Notes: generated by a model from the letters alone, not told the origin. DNA of 23,363 bases from Chitinophagales bacterium (GCA_020629335.1 JAHDDN010000027.1:1-23363), one strand, 5' to 3'; counted from the stretch's first letter, positions 1 to 8,292 are shown. A program made the numbers and translations.

Positions 1-185
1 TGAAAGTCTATGCAAGTCGGGCAATAAGCATCGACCACAAGTGGCGGATGGCAATACTATTCAGAGGCTTCAGCCGAAGAAGGCGGAGCCAATTTTTTTG
101 CCTTTGCGCACACAAGGCACTCAGCTTTTGCTAGCCGATATAAATTAATAAACAAAAGCAATCTTTGCTTTAAAAAAAATATTGG
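1..185 (+). repeat. Leader repeat, copy A (about 185 bp)
   Basis: This stretch is nearly identical to 315-499, with the same order of sub-motifs: TGAAAGTCTATGCAAGTCGG, GTGGCGGATGGCAAT, GGCTTCAGCCGAAGAAGGC, and GCTAGCCGATATAAATTAAT. Copy A ends where copy B meets the hsdS start codon, and it runs instead into an octamer tandem repeat. It contains a small hairpin, GCCTT/AAGGC, around the TGCGCACAC loop. No gene is visible in it. It probably duplicates the upstream leader of an hsdS-type gene; a gene between the copies may have been lost. Confidence 0.85.
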
Positions 186-221
186 AACGTTGGAACGTTG
201 GAGTGTTGGAGTGTTGGAGTG
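182..221 (+). repeat. Octamer tandem repeat TTGGAACG/TTGGAGTG
   Basis: Five 8-bp units can be read directly: TTGGAACG twice, then TTGGAGTG three times, followed by a partial TGG. It lies at the end of leader repeat copy A, in non-coding DNA. It is one of several 7-8-bp tandem repeats in this restriction locus. Confidence 0.9.
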
Positions 222-260
222 TGGTAGCCTGTGTTTTTTAGGACAAAAAAAGAAAGGAGC

Positions 261-289
261 TGTCATTCTGAACGAAGTGAAAGAATCCC
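261..289 (+). repeat. Short dispersed repeat of the TGTCATTCTGAACGAAG type
   Basis: The sequence TGTCATTCTGAACGAAGTGA followed by AAGAATCCC matches, from memory, an intergenic repeat seen in many Bacteroidota and other genomes (variants with GAGCGAAGCGAAGAATC). Only one copy is present here. It has no coding content and sits between the two leader repeat copies. Confidence 0.5.
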
Positions 290-314
290 TTGATAGGGCA
301 TCCTTCAATTAGTG

Positions 315-499
315 TGAAAGTCTATGCAAGTCGGGCAATAAGCATCGACCACAAGTGGCGGATGGCAATTCTATTCTGAGGCTTCAGCCGAAGAAGGCAG
401 AGCGTGATTTTTGCGTTTGCGCACACCTATGTATTCGGCTTTTGCTAGCCGATATAAATTAATAAACAAAAGCAATCTTTGCTTTAAAATAAATGTTGG
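315..499 (+). repeat. Leader repeat, copy B, abutting hsdS
   Basis: This is the second copy of the ~185-bp leader. It ends immediately before the ATG at 501, so it forms the whole visible 5' region of hsdS. Differences from copy A are scattered substitutions and small changes near GCGTTTGCGCACACC. An open frame runs through it in register with hsdS from 411, but the same sequence is non-coding in copy A, so it is better read as leader or promoter DNA. Confidence 0.85.
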
Positions 500-500
500 G

Positions 501-1643
501 ATGAAAAGTTTAACTATTAAAGAGTTGTGTACTGTAGTTAGGGGTTCTTCACCCAGACCTAAAGGTGATCCAAGATATTATGGAGGTAAAGTTCCAAGAT
601 TGATGGTTTCGGATGTATCAAGAGATGGAATGTATGTTACTCCAAAGATTGATTTTCTTACAGAAGAAGGTGCCAAAAAAAGTAGACCTATGCTAAAAGG
701 TGACTTAGTAATTGCTGTGAGTGGAAATCCTGGAGAACCTACAATTCTTAATATAGATGCATGTATTCATGATGGTTTTGTAGGGCTTAGGAATTTGGAT
801 CAGTCTTTAGTATTTACTCCTTATCTGTACAGGTATTTTAAGTATAATAAGCTAAAAAGTCAATCGCAAGCGGTAGGAGCTATTTATAAGAATTTAAACA
901 CGAATCAGATAAAGGCTTTAAAAATCCCCCTCCCCCCACTCACCCAACAAAAAAAGATCGCCGCCATCTTGGATGCAGCCGATGACTACCGCCAAAAAAC
1001 CAAAGCCCTCATCGCCAAATATGAAGAGTTGACCCAAAGCCTCTTTTTGGATATGTTTGGGGACCCTGTTACTAATCCGAAGGATATGCCATTTCCAAAA
1101 TTAAAAGAAGTATGTAAGGTTTCTCAAGGAATGCAAATTGCAATTAAAAATAGGTTTGCTGAACCTGGCCCTAACAGATATACTTATTTAACCGTTGCAT
1201 ATCTTAATGGAAGAAAAGATGCACAATACATAGAAAATCCAAGACTATCAGTCGTGTGTGATAAAGATGATGTTCTTATGACAAGAACTGGAAATACGGG
1301 ACAGGTTGTACATAATGTAGAAGGAGTATTTCATAATAATTTTTTTAAAGTAGATTGGGACAGGTCAATAATTGAAAAAGAGTATTTTGTTGCTTTTTTA
1401 TCTCATTTTAAAATAAAGCAAGAACTATTAAAAAGAGCTTCTACGACAACTATACCAGATCTTAATCATGGGCAGTTTTATGACTTGAATATAATTATTC
1501 CCTCAAATGAAAATCAGAAAAAGTTTGTTTCTGCTATCCAAGCCATAGAATCTCAGAAGTCGCAGGCGCAGGCGAGTTTAGCGAAGGCGGAGGATTTGTT
1601 TAATTGTTTGTTGCAAAAGGCATTTAAAGGCGAGCTTTCTTAA
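501..1643 (+). CDS. hsdS: Type I restriction enzyme specificity subunit HsdS
   Basis: HsdS recognises the bipartite DNA target and docks HsdM and HsdR in a type I restriction-modification complex. The 380-aa product has the usual two-half layout: target-recognition domain 1 (about 1-142), a central conserved helix region (about 143-193, starting LPPLTQQKKIAAILDAADDY and containing SLFLDMFGDP), target-recognition domain 2 (about 195-340), and a distal conserved helix ending LLQKAFKGELS. Length is normal for the family. The ATG at 501 is preferred over an in-frame ATG at 411, which would translate the leader repeat. The central region is visibly richer in C (ATC and GCC codons, CCCCCTCCCCCC near 925-940) than the AT-rich recognition domains, suggesting domain swapping. 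No hsdM lies in the window; it is probably to the left. Confidence 0.93.
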   Translation: MKSLTIKELCTVVRGSSPRPKGDPRYYGGKVPRLMVSDVSRDGMYVTPKIDFLTEEGAKKSRPMLKGDLVIAVSGNPGEPTILNIDACIHDGFVGLRNLDQSLVFTPYLYRYFKYNKLKSQSQAVGAIYKNLNTNQIKALKIPLPPLTQQKKIAAILDAADDYRQKTKALIAKYEELTQSLFLDMFGDPVTNPKDMPFPKLKEVCKVSQGMQIAIKNRFAEPGPNRYTYLTVAYLNGRKDAQYIENPRLSVVCDKDDVLMTRTGNTGQVVHNVEGVFHNNFFKVDWDRSIIEKEYFVAFLSHFKIKQELLKRASTTTIPDLNHGQFYDLNIIIPSNENQKKFVSAIQAIESQKSQAQASLAKAEDLFNCLLQKAFKGELS

Positions 1644-1716
1644 CTGACTAACTGGATAACTGAAAAACTGGTAAACTGATTAACGTTTTAACGTTGAGAA
1701 CGTTTGGAACGTTTGG
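1642..1716 (+). repeat. Degenerate AACTGNNN octamer array passing into AACGTTTGG nonamers
   Basis: Starting at the hsdS stop codon, consecutive units read AACTGACT, AACTGGAT, AACTGAAA, AACTGGTA, AACTGATT, AACGTTTT, then AACGTTGAG, AACGTTTGG and AACGTTTGG. The core is the reverse complement of the TTATTCAG/TTTATCAG octamers at 2988-3107. The two arrays therefore flank the membrane-protein gene in opposite orientation. Confidence 0.8.
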
Positions 1717-1772
1717 AAGGGAACTAATGATTCTTGTTCTTTTGTTGATTTCGTGTACCCTAAATTTAAAGA

Positions 1773-2489
1773 ATGATAAAGTCTATGAGAAAAAAAAGAA
1801 AGCTTAAAAATACACTGGTTTTAATTTTGTTTGGTGTTTGTTTTTTGGCGATTTATTATGTGACTGGATTATATAAATATGTGTTTCCTGTGATTGGGGA
1901 AGCCATGGTTTTGTTTGCTGCTTATTTGGGCTATCAGGTCTATTTATACTTTTTGTATCAATCTTCTAATTTTTATTTATTAGCTACTAAAGATTATAAA
2001 AATAATGAGTTAAAAACCCTCTTGTATCTGCTTGCTTTAGCGGTAGTATTTATCATCAGTGTACTAACGGGTTATATGATAGTCGGCTTTTTGTTATTAT
2101 TGTTTGGCTTTGCTTTGTTGATGGATTACCATATAGTTTGGTTTAAGATGAAGTTGGGTCTCATTCTTGCTCCTTATTTAATATTATTTAATACCCATTC
2201 AGACATAAGGAGTATCATTTTTTGGTCTTTTTTGGTGGGCTGCTTTTTTTTATTGCAATCTTTCAAGTTCAAGCAGTCTAATATTTTTGAGTTTGATGGG
2301 GAGTGTATATTCTCTGATCATCAACTGCCTATATTCCTCCATCAAACGGATCAATCCCTTGAGGTCAGCGAGACCAGCATAGAGGTCATTGATGCAGATG
2401 ATGTGCTCTTCCAACTAAATAATATCAGTGTTGCCCCTAATGATATTCCTGGGTTTATTGATTGGGTCAAGCGCTGTTTTTCTAAGTAG
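1773..2489 (+). CDS. Unrecognised polytopic membrane protein inside the type I restriction locus
   Basis: The family is not recognised. The 238-aa product starts with a basic stretch (MIKSMRKKRKLK) and has about six hydrophobic segments: residues 13-31, 39-62, 82-99, 101-117, 127-142 and 147-163. A soluble, acidic C-terminal part follows (164-238) with predicted strand-rich sequence and a final amphipathic helix (IPGFIDWVKRCF). That layout recalls small membrane proteins with a bacterial PH-like tail, but the resemblance is weak. The start at 1773 puts a positive stretch before the first helix; Met5 at 1785 is an alternative. The gene lies between hsdS and hsdR on the same strand and is bounded by tandem repeats, so it could be an accessory of the restriction system or an unrelated insertion. 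Confidence 0.75.
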   Translation: MIKSMRKKRKLKNTLVLILFGVCFLAIYYVTGLYKYVFPVIGEAMVLFAAYLGYQVYLYFLYQSSNFYLLATKDYKNNELKTLLYLLALAVVFIISVLTGYMIVGFLLLLFGFALLMDYHIVWFKMKLGLILAPYLILFNTHSDIRSIIFWSFLVGCFFLLQSFKFKQSNIFEFDGECIFSDHQLPIFLHQTDQSLEVSETSIEVIDADDVLFQLNNISVAPNDIPGFIDWVKRCFSK

Positions 2490-2579
2490 TGGGAAAGCTT
2501 TGTGCTTCGTGTGTACGTTTATGTATTCCTGTTGTTTGGGGTGATAGATCCCTGTGCGCCTGCGGCGCTCGGGAAGACA

Positions 2580-2882
2580 GTTTTTGCTAGTGCATAGCGC
2601 ATAGCGATGAGCGTGTAGTTTTTTACTCATTGCTCATCACTATGCGCTCATCACTAGTTTCGGCTTAGGGATGGAAGCGGTATGTGGCGTAATGCGGCGA
2701 CTTACGGAACTTAGGCAGACGCAGGCTGGCCCTGAAAGGGCAGACAAGTATGCCTTAGTGGAGTAGGAGCGGCATAGCCACATAAGAGCGGACAGCCCGA
2801 CTGCTGCGCGCTTCGCTTGCAATGATGAACTATGAATTTTGATGTGCTATGCGCTTCGTTAACGAGCGCAGCAGGAAGCCCC
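2580..2882 (+). repeat. Dispersed structured repeat of about 300 bp, copy 1
   Basis: It matches 8349-8650 in inverted orientation and 23285-23363 in direct orientation. Conserved blocks include CTAGTTTCGGCTTAGGGATG, GGTATGTGGCG, GACTTACGG, AGCCACATAAG, CGGACAGCCCGAC and AGCGCAGCAGGAAGCCCC. TATGTGGC and GCCACATA, about 100 bp apart, are exactly complementary and conserved in copies 1 and 2. GCCCTGAAAGGGC forms an internal hairpin and TCGTTAACGA is a palindrome near the end. Sequence between the conserved blocks varies between copies. No protein reads through all copies. The gap 2490-3179 otherwise holds only the tandem repeats listed separately and no visible gene. Confidence 0.85.
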
Positions 2883-2887
2883 GAATT

Positions 2888-2922
2888 AACTATGAACAAT
2901 GAATTATGAATTATGAACAATG
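2888..2922 (+). repeat. Heptamer tandem repeat AANNATG
   Basis: Five 7-bp units are visible: AACTATG, AACAATG, AATTATG, AATTATG and AACAATG, followed by a partial unit. It lies just past the end of dispersed repeat copy 1. Similar heptad periodicity occurs inside that repeat (GCTCATC/ACTATGC runs near 2625-2655) and in its inverted copy (ATTCATC units near 8400-8430). Confidence 0.8.
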
Positions 2923-2987
2923 AATACCTGTCGTCGCTCTACCTTTTAGTTGCTCCCTTGATGTAATGATGTTAAAACGTTTCAACC

Positions 2988-3107
2988 TTATTCAGTTTAC
3001 CAGTTATTCAGTTTGCCAGTTATTCAGTTTATCAGTTATTCAGTTTATCAGTTATTCAGTTTATCAGTTTGCCAGTTATTCAGTTTATCAGTTATTCAGT
3101 TTATTTG
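2988..3107 (+). repeat. Octamer array TTATTCAG / TTTATCAG (15 units)
   Basis: Fifteen consecutive 8-bp units can be read. TTATTCAG alternates with TTTATCAG, TTTACCAG or TTTGCCAG, giving a 16-bp higher-order unit. A 62-aa frame crosses it (2966-3154), but its protein is only the translated repeat (SYSVYQL motifs) and is not a credible gene. The array ends about 70 bp before the hsdR start and is in inverted relation to the array after hsdS. Confidence 0.9.
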
Positions 3108-3179
3108 CCGACTTATGCTTTAAAATATATTTATTATATTGCGCTTATCAATAAATGATTTCAGCAAAGAGTGTTCAAT

Positions 3180-6100
3180 ATGTCTAATTTTCAGTTTTTG
3201 GAGGAGCAGTGGCCTCGTATTTATCAATATGCCAAAAAGGCGGAGGAGCGGGTGCATACGGAGCCTATTTCATCAGCAGCTTATGGGCGATTGATGTTGG
3301 AGGGGGCGATTTATGAGATTTATAGGATAGATCGTTTAGAGTTGCCAATTAATAGTAATCTTAGCAATGATGTTTATCATTTATTTAAGGAGCGTGTAAT
3401 TCGATCCGAGTTTAGGAATACCTTAAAATATGTTCGAGAAATAGGGAACAATGCTTCTCATATTGGGGATGAGGTTAATAGAAATGAGGCACTTATTAGT
3501 ATTAAGTATTTATTTGATTTTTTGAAGTGGTTTGCAAGTTCTTATGGAGATGAATTTTATACTAAGTCCTTTGATGAAAGTTTTATTCCAAAGGTTGGTG
3601 GTCAAGGACGGAAGATATTTGAGTTGAAGCAAACTCATAAAGCGGAGATGGCGTCCATGAAAGCTGATATGGCGGCTATGAAGGAGATGTTTGATAAGGC
3701 AGTGGAAGAGAGCAATGCGGCTAAGGCAAAAGCATTAGAGAGTGAAGAAGCGATGGCTGCCTATCAAGAAAAAATGGCTCATCAGAAAGCGGCTTTAGAA
3801 GAGCGAAAAATTAGCAATCAGTCTATTCCCATTAGTTCAGAATTTACGGAAGCAGAGACTCGCAATCATTTGATTGATTTGGCTTTAAAGCAAGCAGGTT
3901 GGAGGAATTTGAAGGAAGGATATGATTTGGAATTTCCAGTGCAGGGCATGCCGATTACGGGCGACAATCCAAATGGCAATGGTTATGTAGATTATGTATT
4001 GTGGGATGATAATGGATTGCCGCTGGCGGTAGTAGAAGCTAAGCGGGCCAGTGCAGACCCGAAAAAGGGGGCGTATCAAGCAAAATTATATGCGGATTGC
4101 TTGGAGCAAATGAAGGGGCAGAGACCAGTGATTTTTTATACCAATGGCTTTACGAATTATTTGTTGGATGATACTTTTGATAGTCAGCCGAGGGAGGTCT
4201 ATGGTTTTTATACCAAGGAGGAATTGCAGTTTTTAGTACAGCAAAGAAAGATGCGTACAGATATTCGCTTGTCTAAGGTTGATAAGGATATTGCGGGAAG
4301 AGATTATCAGATAATGGCCATACAAAGAGTCGCGGAAGCCTTTGTGGTGACAGGCACTGAGGGGCAATTAAAAGCCAATAAAAGAAGGGCTTTATTAGTG
4401 ATGGCAACGGGGACGGGTAAGACGCGTACCGCAGCCGCTTTGGTGAAGATATTATACGAGCATTTTTGGGCTAAGCGCATTTTGTTTTTGGCAGATAGAA
4501 ATGCCTTAGTCAGACAAGCCAAGAAGAATTTTGGGGAGCATTTGAAAAGTTATTCGAGTGTTAATTTAGGCGAAGAAAAAGATAGCAGTTCGGCAAGGAT
4601 AGTTTTTAGTACTTATCAGACGATGATTAATCAGATTGATAAGGCTTGGGATGGAGAGAAAAGAACTTTTGGTGTCGGGCATTTTGATTTGATTATTTTG
4701 GATGAATCTCACCGTTCTATTTATAATCGTTATGGGGCTATCTTTGAGTATTTTGATGCCATGATTATTGGATTGACTGCTACGCCGAATAAGTATATTG
4801 ATCGAAATACTTTTAGCTTATTTGGTTGTGGGGATGAAGATCCTACTTTTAATTATAGTTTAGAAGAGGCGGTGCCTAAATATTTGACTCCTTATAAAAA
4901 TTATGATATCAGTACACAATTTTTGCGAGAGGGGATCAAGTATAATGATTTGAGCGATGAAGAAAAGGAGGAGTACGAAAATAAATTTAGTGAAGCGGGC
5001 GGTTTGTTTCCCGAAGAGATCAAGGCCAATGCTATGAATAAGTGGTTATTTAATGAGGATACTGTATATAAGGTGTTGGATACATTGATGGAAGAAGGCT
5101 TGAAGATAGAAGGAGGTGATCAATTAGGTCGGACGATAATTTTTGCTGTTAATCAATCTCACGCTGAATTTATTGTGAAATGTTTTAAGAAGCGATATCC
5201 AGAGAAGGCTTCCGACTTTATCGCTATGATACATGGAGGTGTTTCTCATAAGCAAAGCTTGATTGATGAGTTTTGTAATCAGCATGAAGAGCGGATGCCA
5301 CAAATAGCGGTATCCGTTGATATGATGGATACAGGGATAGATGCGCCGAGGGTATTGAACTTATTGTTTTTCAAAGTAGTCAGATCGCCCTCTAAATTTT
5401 GGCAAATGATTGGTCGGGGTACAAGGCTTTGTCCAGATGTGTATGGTCCAGCTATGCCTAAAACACATTTCTTAATTTTTGATGTTTGTCAGAATTTTGA
5501 GTTTTTTGCCGTTCATAAAGATGGGAAAGAAAACAGTAATAAGGGGACGATTACTCAGCAGATATTCCAATCTAAGGTACAACTCAGTCAGTTATTAATA
5601 GAATCTGGAGGAGACGAAAATCAATCCTTAGCAGCCGACTTGCGAGATCAATTACATAAGCAAATTCAGCTATTAGATGATAATCGTTTTCAGGTGAATA
5701 TGCATCGAAAATCGGTTGATGAATTTTCTAAACGAGAGCGTTGGAATAATCTCAGTACAGAAGATGTACAAATGCTTATCAATGATCTTTCCGCCTTGCC
5801 GCCACCTTCCTCTGATAAGGAGATAGTGAGGCGATTTGACTTGATGAGTTTGAAGTGGCGGATGGCAGAATTATTGGCCTTAAGTTCGGAGCGAAAATTT
5901 CACGATAGAATGATGAGCACGGCTGATGCATTGAGTAATTCTTACAATATTTCGGAAATAGCCAACTCCAGAACTTTGATTGAGCAATTGCGTGATCCTG
6001 ACTTTTATACTACGCTTACTCAAAGAAGAATCCAAGAGATAGCAGATGAGATCAGGGAATTGATGAAGTATATCGAAAGAAGCAAACAACAGCCCTATTT

Positions 6101-6638
6101 TACCAATTTTGAAGATTCACCTGTCAGTATTGGCGAAGGGAAATCCATCTCTGCCCATAATTATATTGCCTATAAAACACGGGTAGAAAAATTCATCCGA
6201 GACAATGCCAATCACATTACAATCTCCAAATTGAGGCATAATCAGCCGATCACTGCGGCTGAATTAGTGGCCTTAGAAAATATGTTATTTGATGGAGAGG
6301 AGAGGGGCACTAAAGAGACCTACATTCAAGAATATGGCGATCAGCCTTTGGGGACCTTCATCAGAAGTATATTGGGTTTAGAGGTAGAAGCAGCCAGGGC
6401 CGCCTTTGCCGACTTTTTGCAAGCAGGAAATTTGCGAGCTGATCAGATGACCTTCATTGATAACATCATCACCTACTTGACCAAGAATGGTACGATAGAA
6501 AAGCGTGTGTTGTTTGAGTCGCCCTTTAATGATCAGCATGAGGAAGGAGTGTTAGGTGTATTTGAAGATGCGGAAGCCGTAAAGATCATCAGTATTATCA
6601 ATGAGATTAATGGGAATGCGAGTTTGAAGAATGCTTAG
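3180..6638 (+). CDS. hsdR: Type I restriction enzyme endonuclease/translocase subunit HsdR (EcoEI-like)
   Basis: HsdR is the ATP-driven DNA translocase and nuclease of the type I complex. The 1152-aa product begins with a DUF4145-like helical region (about 1-140), followed by a charged Ala/Met/Lys coiled coil (about 150-215). The PD-(D/E)xK nuclease has D271 in GYVDY, and E286 and K288 in VVEAKR. The SF2 helicase has Walker A ATGTGKT (about 409), DESH (about 508), a LTATP motif, and QMIGRGTRL (about 742). The C-terminal EcoEI_R-type region (about 900-1140) docks the specificity/methylase core. The ATG at 3180 is preferred over the in-frame GTG at 3171. Length is normal and no frameshift is seen. 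It shares the strand with hsdS, separated by a membrane-protein gene and repeats. Confidence 0.95.
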   Translation: MSNFQFLEEQWPRIYQYAKKAEERVHTEPISSAAYGRLMLEGAIYEIYRIDRLELPINSNLSNDVYHLFKERVIRSEFRNTLKYVREIGNNASHIGDEVNRNEALISIKYLFDFLKWFASSYGDEFYTKSFDESFIPKVGGQGRKIFELKQTHKAEMASMKADMAAMKEMFDKAVEESNAAKAKALESEEAMAAYQEKMAHQKAALEERKISNQSIPISSEFTEAETRNHLIDLALKQAGWRNLKEGYDLEFPVQGMPITGDNPNGNGYVDYVLWDDNGLPLAVVEAKRASADPKKGAYQAKLYADCLEQMKGQRPVIFYTNGFTNYLLDDTFDSQPREVYGFYTKEELQFLVQQRKMRTDIRLSKVDKDIAGRDYQIMAIQRVAEAFVVTGTEGQLKANKRRALLVMATGTGKTRTAAALVKILYEHFWAKRILFLADRNALVRQAKKNFGEHLKSYSSVNLGEEKDSSSARIVFSTYQTMINQIDKAWDGEKRTFGVGHFDLIILDESHRSIYNRYGAIFEYFDAMIIGLTATPNKYIDRNTFSLFGCGDEDPTFNYSLEEAVPKYLTPYKNYDISTQFLREGIKYNDLSDEEKEEYENKFSEAGGLFPEEIKANAMNKWLFNEDTVYKVLDTLMEEGLKIEGGDQLGRTIIFAVNQSHAEFIVKCFKKRYPEKASDFIAMIHGGVSHKQSLIDEFCNQHEERMPQIAVSVDMMDTGIDAPRVLNLLFFKVVRSPSKFWQMIGRGTRLCPDVYGPAMPKTHFLIFDVCQNFEFFAVHKDGKENSNKGTITQQIFQSKVQLSQLLIESGGDENQSLAADLRDQLHKQIQLLDDNRFQVNMHRKSVDEFSKRERWNNLSTEDVQMLINDLSALPPPSSDKEIVRRFDLMSLKWRMAELLALSSERKFHDRMMSTADALSNSYNISEIANSRTLIEQLRDPDFYTTLTQRRIQEIADEIRELMKYIERSKQQPYFTNFEDSPVSIGEGKSISAHNYIAYKTRVEKFIRDNANHITISKLRHNQPITAAELVALENMLFDGEERGTKETYIQEYGDQPLGTFIRSILGLEVEAARAAFADFLQAGNLRADQMTFIDNIITYLTKNGTIEKRVLFESPFNDQHEEGVLGVFEDAEAVKIISIINEINGNASLKNA

Positions 6639-6733
6639 TAATGTTTAATGTTTAATGTTTAATGTGTAATGATTAATGTGTAATGATTAATGTGTAATGA
6701 TTAATGTGTAATGATTAATGCGTAATGATTAAT
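6639..6733 (+). repeat. Heptamer tandem repeat TAATGNN
   Basis: Beginning one base after the hsdR stop, about thirteen 7-bp units can be read: TAATGTT three times, then alternating TAATGTG and TAATGAT, with one TAATGCG. The alternation gives a 14-bp higher-order period. It fills almost the whole gap before the promoter of the next gene. Confidence 0.92.
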
Positions 6734-6753
6734 AATAGCTCTGAAATTTATTG

Positions 6754-6761
6754 TAACTTTG
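6754..6761 (+). promoter_or_regulatory. Candidate Bacteroidota -7 promoter element TAACTTTG
   Basis: TAACTTTG fits the TAnnTTTG -7 consensus of the Bacteroidota housekeeping sigma factor. It lies 27 bp before the ATG at 6789. No clear -33 TTTG is seen at the expected distance, so support is from the -7 element and position only. Confidence 0.5.
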
Positions 6762-6788
6762 CGGTATCAAATCATTCAAATTAGAATA

Positions 6789-8228
6789 ATGAATTTTAAG
6801 GAATACCTCCAATTAATAGAAACAGACGAAAAATACTTTTTGGATTTTGATTTAATCTGTGAAGTTTTTAAAAAAGATTTATCTGCTCAAGATGCTGATC
6901 TTGATTTAGTAAGTGATATTTTTTTTGAAGTTTATTGTGCTTTCATTGATAAGAGTCGGAATGAGGAATTGATCGAGTTATTTTCCTTATTTAGAACACA
7001 TAACTTTAGCTATTATAAAAAGCAAAGGACCATTTATAATGATCATTTAATTGAATATCATTGTGCTAAAAACGATTCTGAAAGCTTAGCAATACCTGTA
7101 CAAGATTTTAAAGACGATCCTTTAGCGGATGTCGACATGACGTTTCGTGCTGTAAAGTTGCTACTTCGTTATGGGTATACAGAGTGGATAGATGAGATCG
7201 CCACTAAAAGCTTTAAATTAGTGAGGGACTCAGATAAGGTTTGGAGTGATGGATACTTTTTTGCACTGATCAAATTTATGAATCTGTTAGAGGAAGCTTA
7301 TACAAACTTTAAAAATAACCAGCCTATTGAATGGGAAGGATATACGGATCAATTGAAAGCTTATGATCTTACATTAGAGCAAGAGATTATAGAGGGATAT
7401 GAAAAAGCCTTTGCCAGCTCATTAGAAAGCCTAAGTCAAAATTTTAAAACGGAATATACGAATAAAGAAAATGGGCTTAAATTTCTAAGCAAGTGTTTTT
7501 ATGTTTATTTAAAGGAAAAAGGGGTTCCTTTTATAATTAGTCAAAGTTTTTTTTGGGGCTTGAATAGTTATTGGAGTGAAGAAAATAAAAAGTATAAGTA
7601 CGAAAAGTACTTTAGCTTGGAGCAAGCTAGTTTTAAAAAATATATACTATCCAAAACAGGAATGATTATAGACTACAGATTTCAATCTGTGAGCATTTTG
7701 TATGGAGCTGCTTATATTTATGACTTCCTACTCGAATCTAACTTAATAACTCAAGAATCCTACGACAAAACGAAAGAGATTATACAGTCTCTTAAAACAG
7801 CCTTTATTCAGGAAAACCTCCCTTACTTATGGAAATACAACTTTGTCCATCAATGGCCGCAGCCTAATATGTTGTCTGATGAAGAATGGGCAGCAGAAAA
7901 AGCAAGTTTTAAGCGATGTGAAAGTGAATCATTTAAATCCCTGAGAGAAGAGATAGAGCCAGGTTTCTTTAGGCTCACTAAAGAAGAACAAGCCAAACAT
8001 AAGCCGATCTTTATGAATTTTGATAATGACAGAAGACCTATAATAAAGCCAGCTAAGAGTAATAATAAAGACAATAGAACAGTCCGATTTGTAGAAGCAC
8101 GAGTAGGCCCCAAAATAGGTCGAAATGAAAAAGTGACAGTAGAGTATAATGATGGCACGATCAAAAAAGACGTCAAGTATAAAAAGGTCATGAAAGATGT
8201 CGAGAATGGGGCGTGTAAAATTATCTAA
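6789..8228 (+). CDS. Unrecognised 479-aa protein with a SEC-C-like (GRN) tail
   Basis: The main body (about 1-420) is an acidic, helix-rich soluble protein with no signal peptide or membrane segment, and its family is not recognised. The last ~45 residues read GPKIGRNEKVTVEYNDG, then a KKDVKYKKV motif, then a GACKII end. The GRN(D/E) start resembles the tail module of SEC-C/SecA-type proteins, but the metal-binding cysteines of a true SEC-C zinc site are missing. From memory, a cysteine-free form of this tail occurs on some Bacteroidota proteins; this is low confidence. The ATG at 6789 is chosen over a TTG frame from 6759 because the candidate -7 element overlaps the extension. It follows hsdR on the same strand, so it may be a restriction-locus passenger. 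Confidence 0.8.
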   Translation: MNFKEYLQLIETDEKYFLDFDLICEVFKKDLSAQDADLDLVSDIFFEVYCAFIDKSRNEELIELFSLFRTHNFSYYKKQRTIYNDHLIEYHCAKNDSESLAIPVQDFKDDPLADVDMTFRAVKLLLRYGYTEWIDEIATKSFKLVRDSDKVWSDGYFFALIKFMNLLEEAYTNFKNNQPIEWEGYTDQLKAYDLTLEQEIIEGYEKAFASSLESLSQNFKTEYTNKENGLKFLSKCFYVYLKEKGVPFIISQSFFWGLNSYWSEENKKYKYEKYFSLEQASFKKYILSKTGMIIDYRFQSVSILYGAAYIYDFLLESNLITQESYDKTKEIIQSLKTAFIQENLPYLWKYNFVHQWPQPNMLSDEEWAAEKASFKRCESESFKSLREEIEPGFFRLTKEEQAKHKPIFMNFDNDRRPIIKPAKSNNKDNRTVRFVEARVGPKIGRNEKVTVEYNDGTIKKDVKYKKVMKDVENGACKII

Positions 8229-8252
8229 AATTCTTGGTGTCTGCGCAGTTCT

Positions 8253-8281
8253 GTAGAAGACACATTGCAATGTGTCTCTAC
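8253..8281. repeat. Palindromic repeat GTAGA-GACACATTG/CAATGTGTCTCTAC
   Basis: AGACACATTGCAATGTGTCT (8258-8277) is a perfect 20-bp palindrome, extended on both sides by GTAGA/TCTAC with one bulged A. From memory, this matches a widely distributed intergenic palindrome found in cyanobacteria and Bacteroidota. It follows the 6789-8228 gene by about 25 bp and could also act as its terminator, but no U-tract follows it. Confidence 0.75.
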
Positions 8282-8292
8282 ATTGATTCCTT

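Noticed and set aside
411..500. In-frame 30-residue N-terminal extension of hsdS
   Set aside because: It is translated leader repeat; the same sequence in copy A (1-185) is non-coding, and HsdS homology begins at the ATG at 501.
2640..2920. Minus-strand frames of 60-69 aa over the dispersed repeat
   Set aside because: They arise from the structured repeat; equivalent frames are not preserved in copy 2 at 8349-8650 beyond repeat identity.
2988..3107. Regular repeat array considered as a CRISPR
   Set aside because: Units are 8 bp and contiguous with no spacers, and no cas genes are present.
2966..3154. 62-aa frame rich in SYSVYQ motifs
   Set aside because: It is only the translation of the TTATTCAG/TTTATCAG octamer array and has no gene-like features.
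7850..8270. Two 113-aa minus-strand frames
   Set aside because: They are antisense shadows of the 3' end of the 6789-8228 gene, with low-complexity translation.
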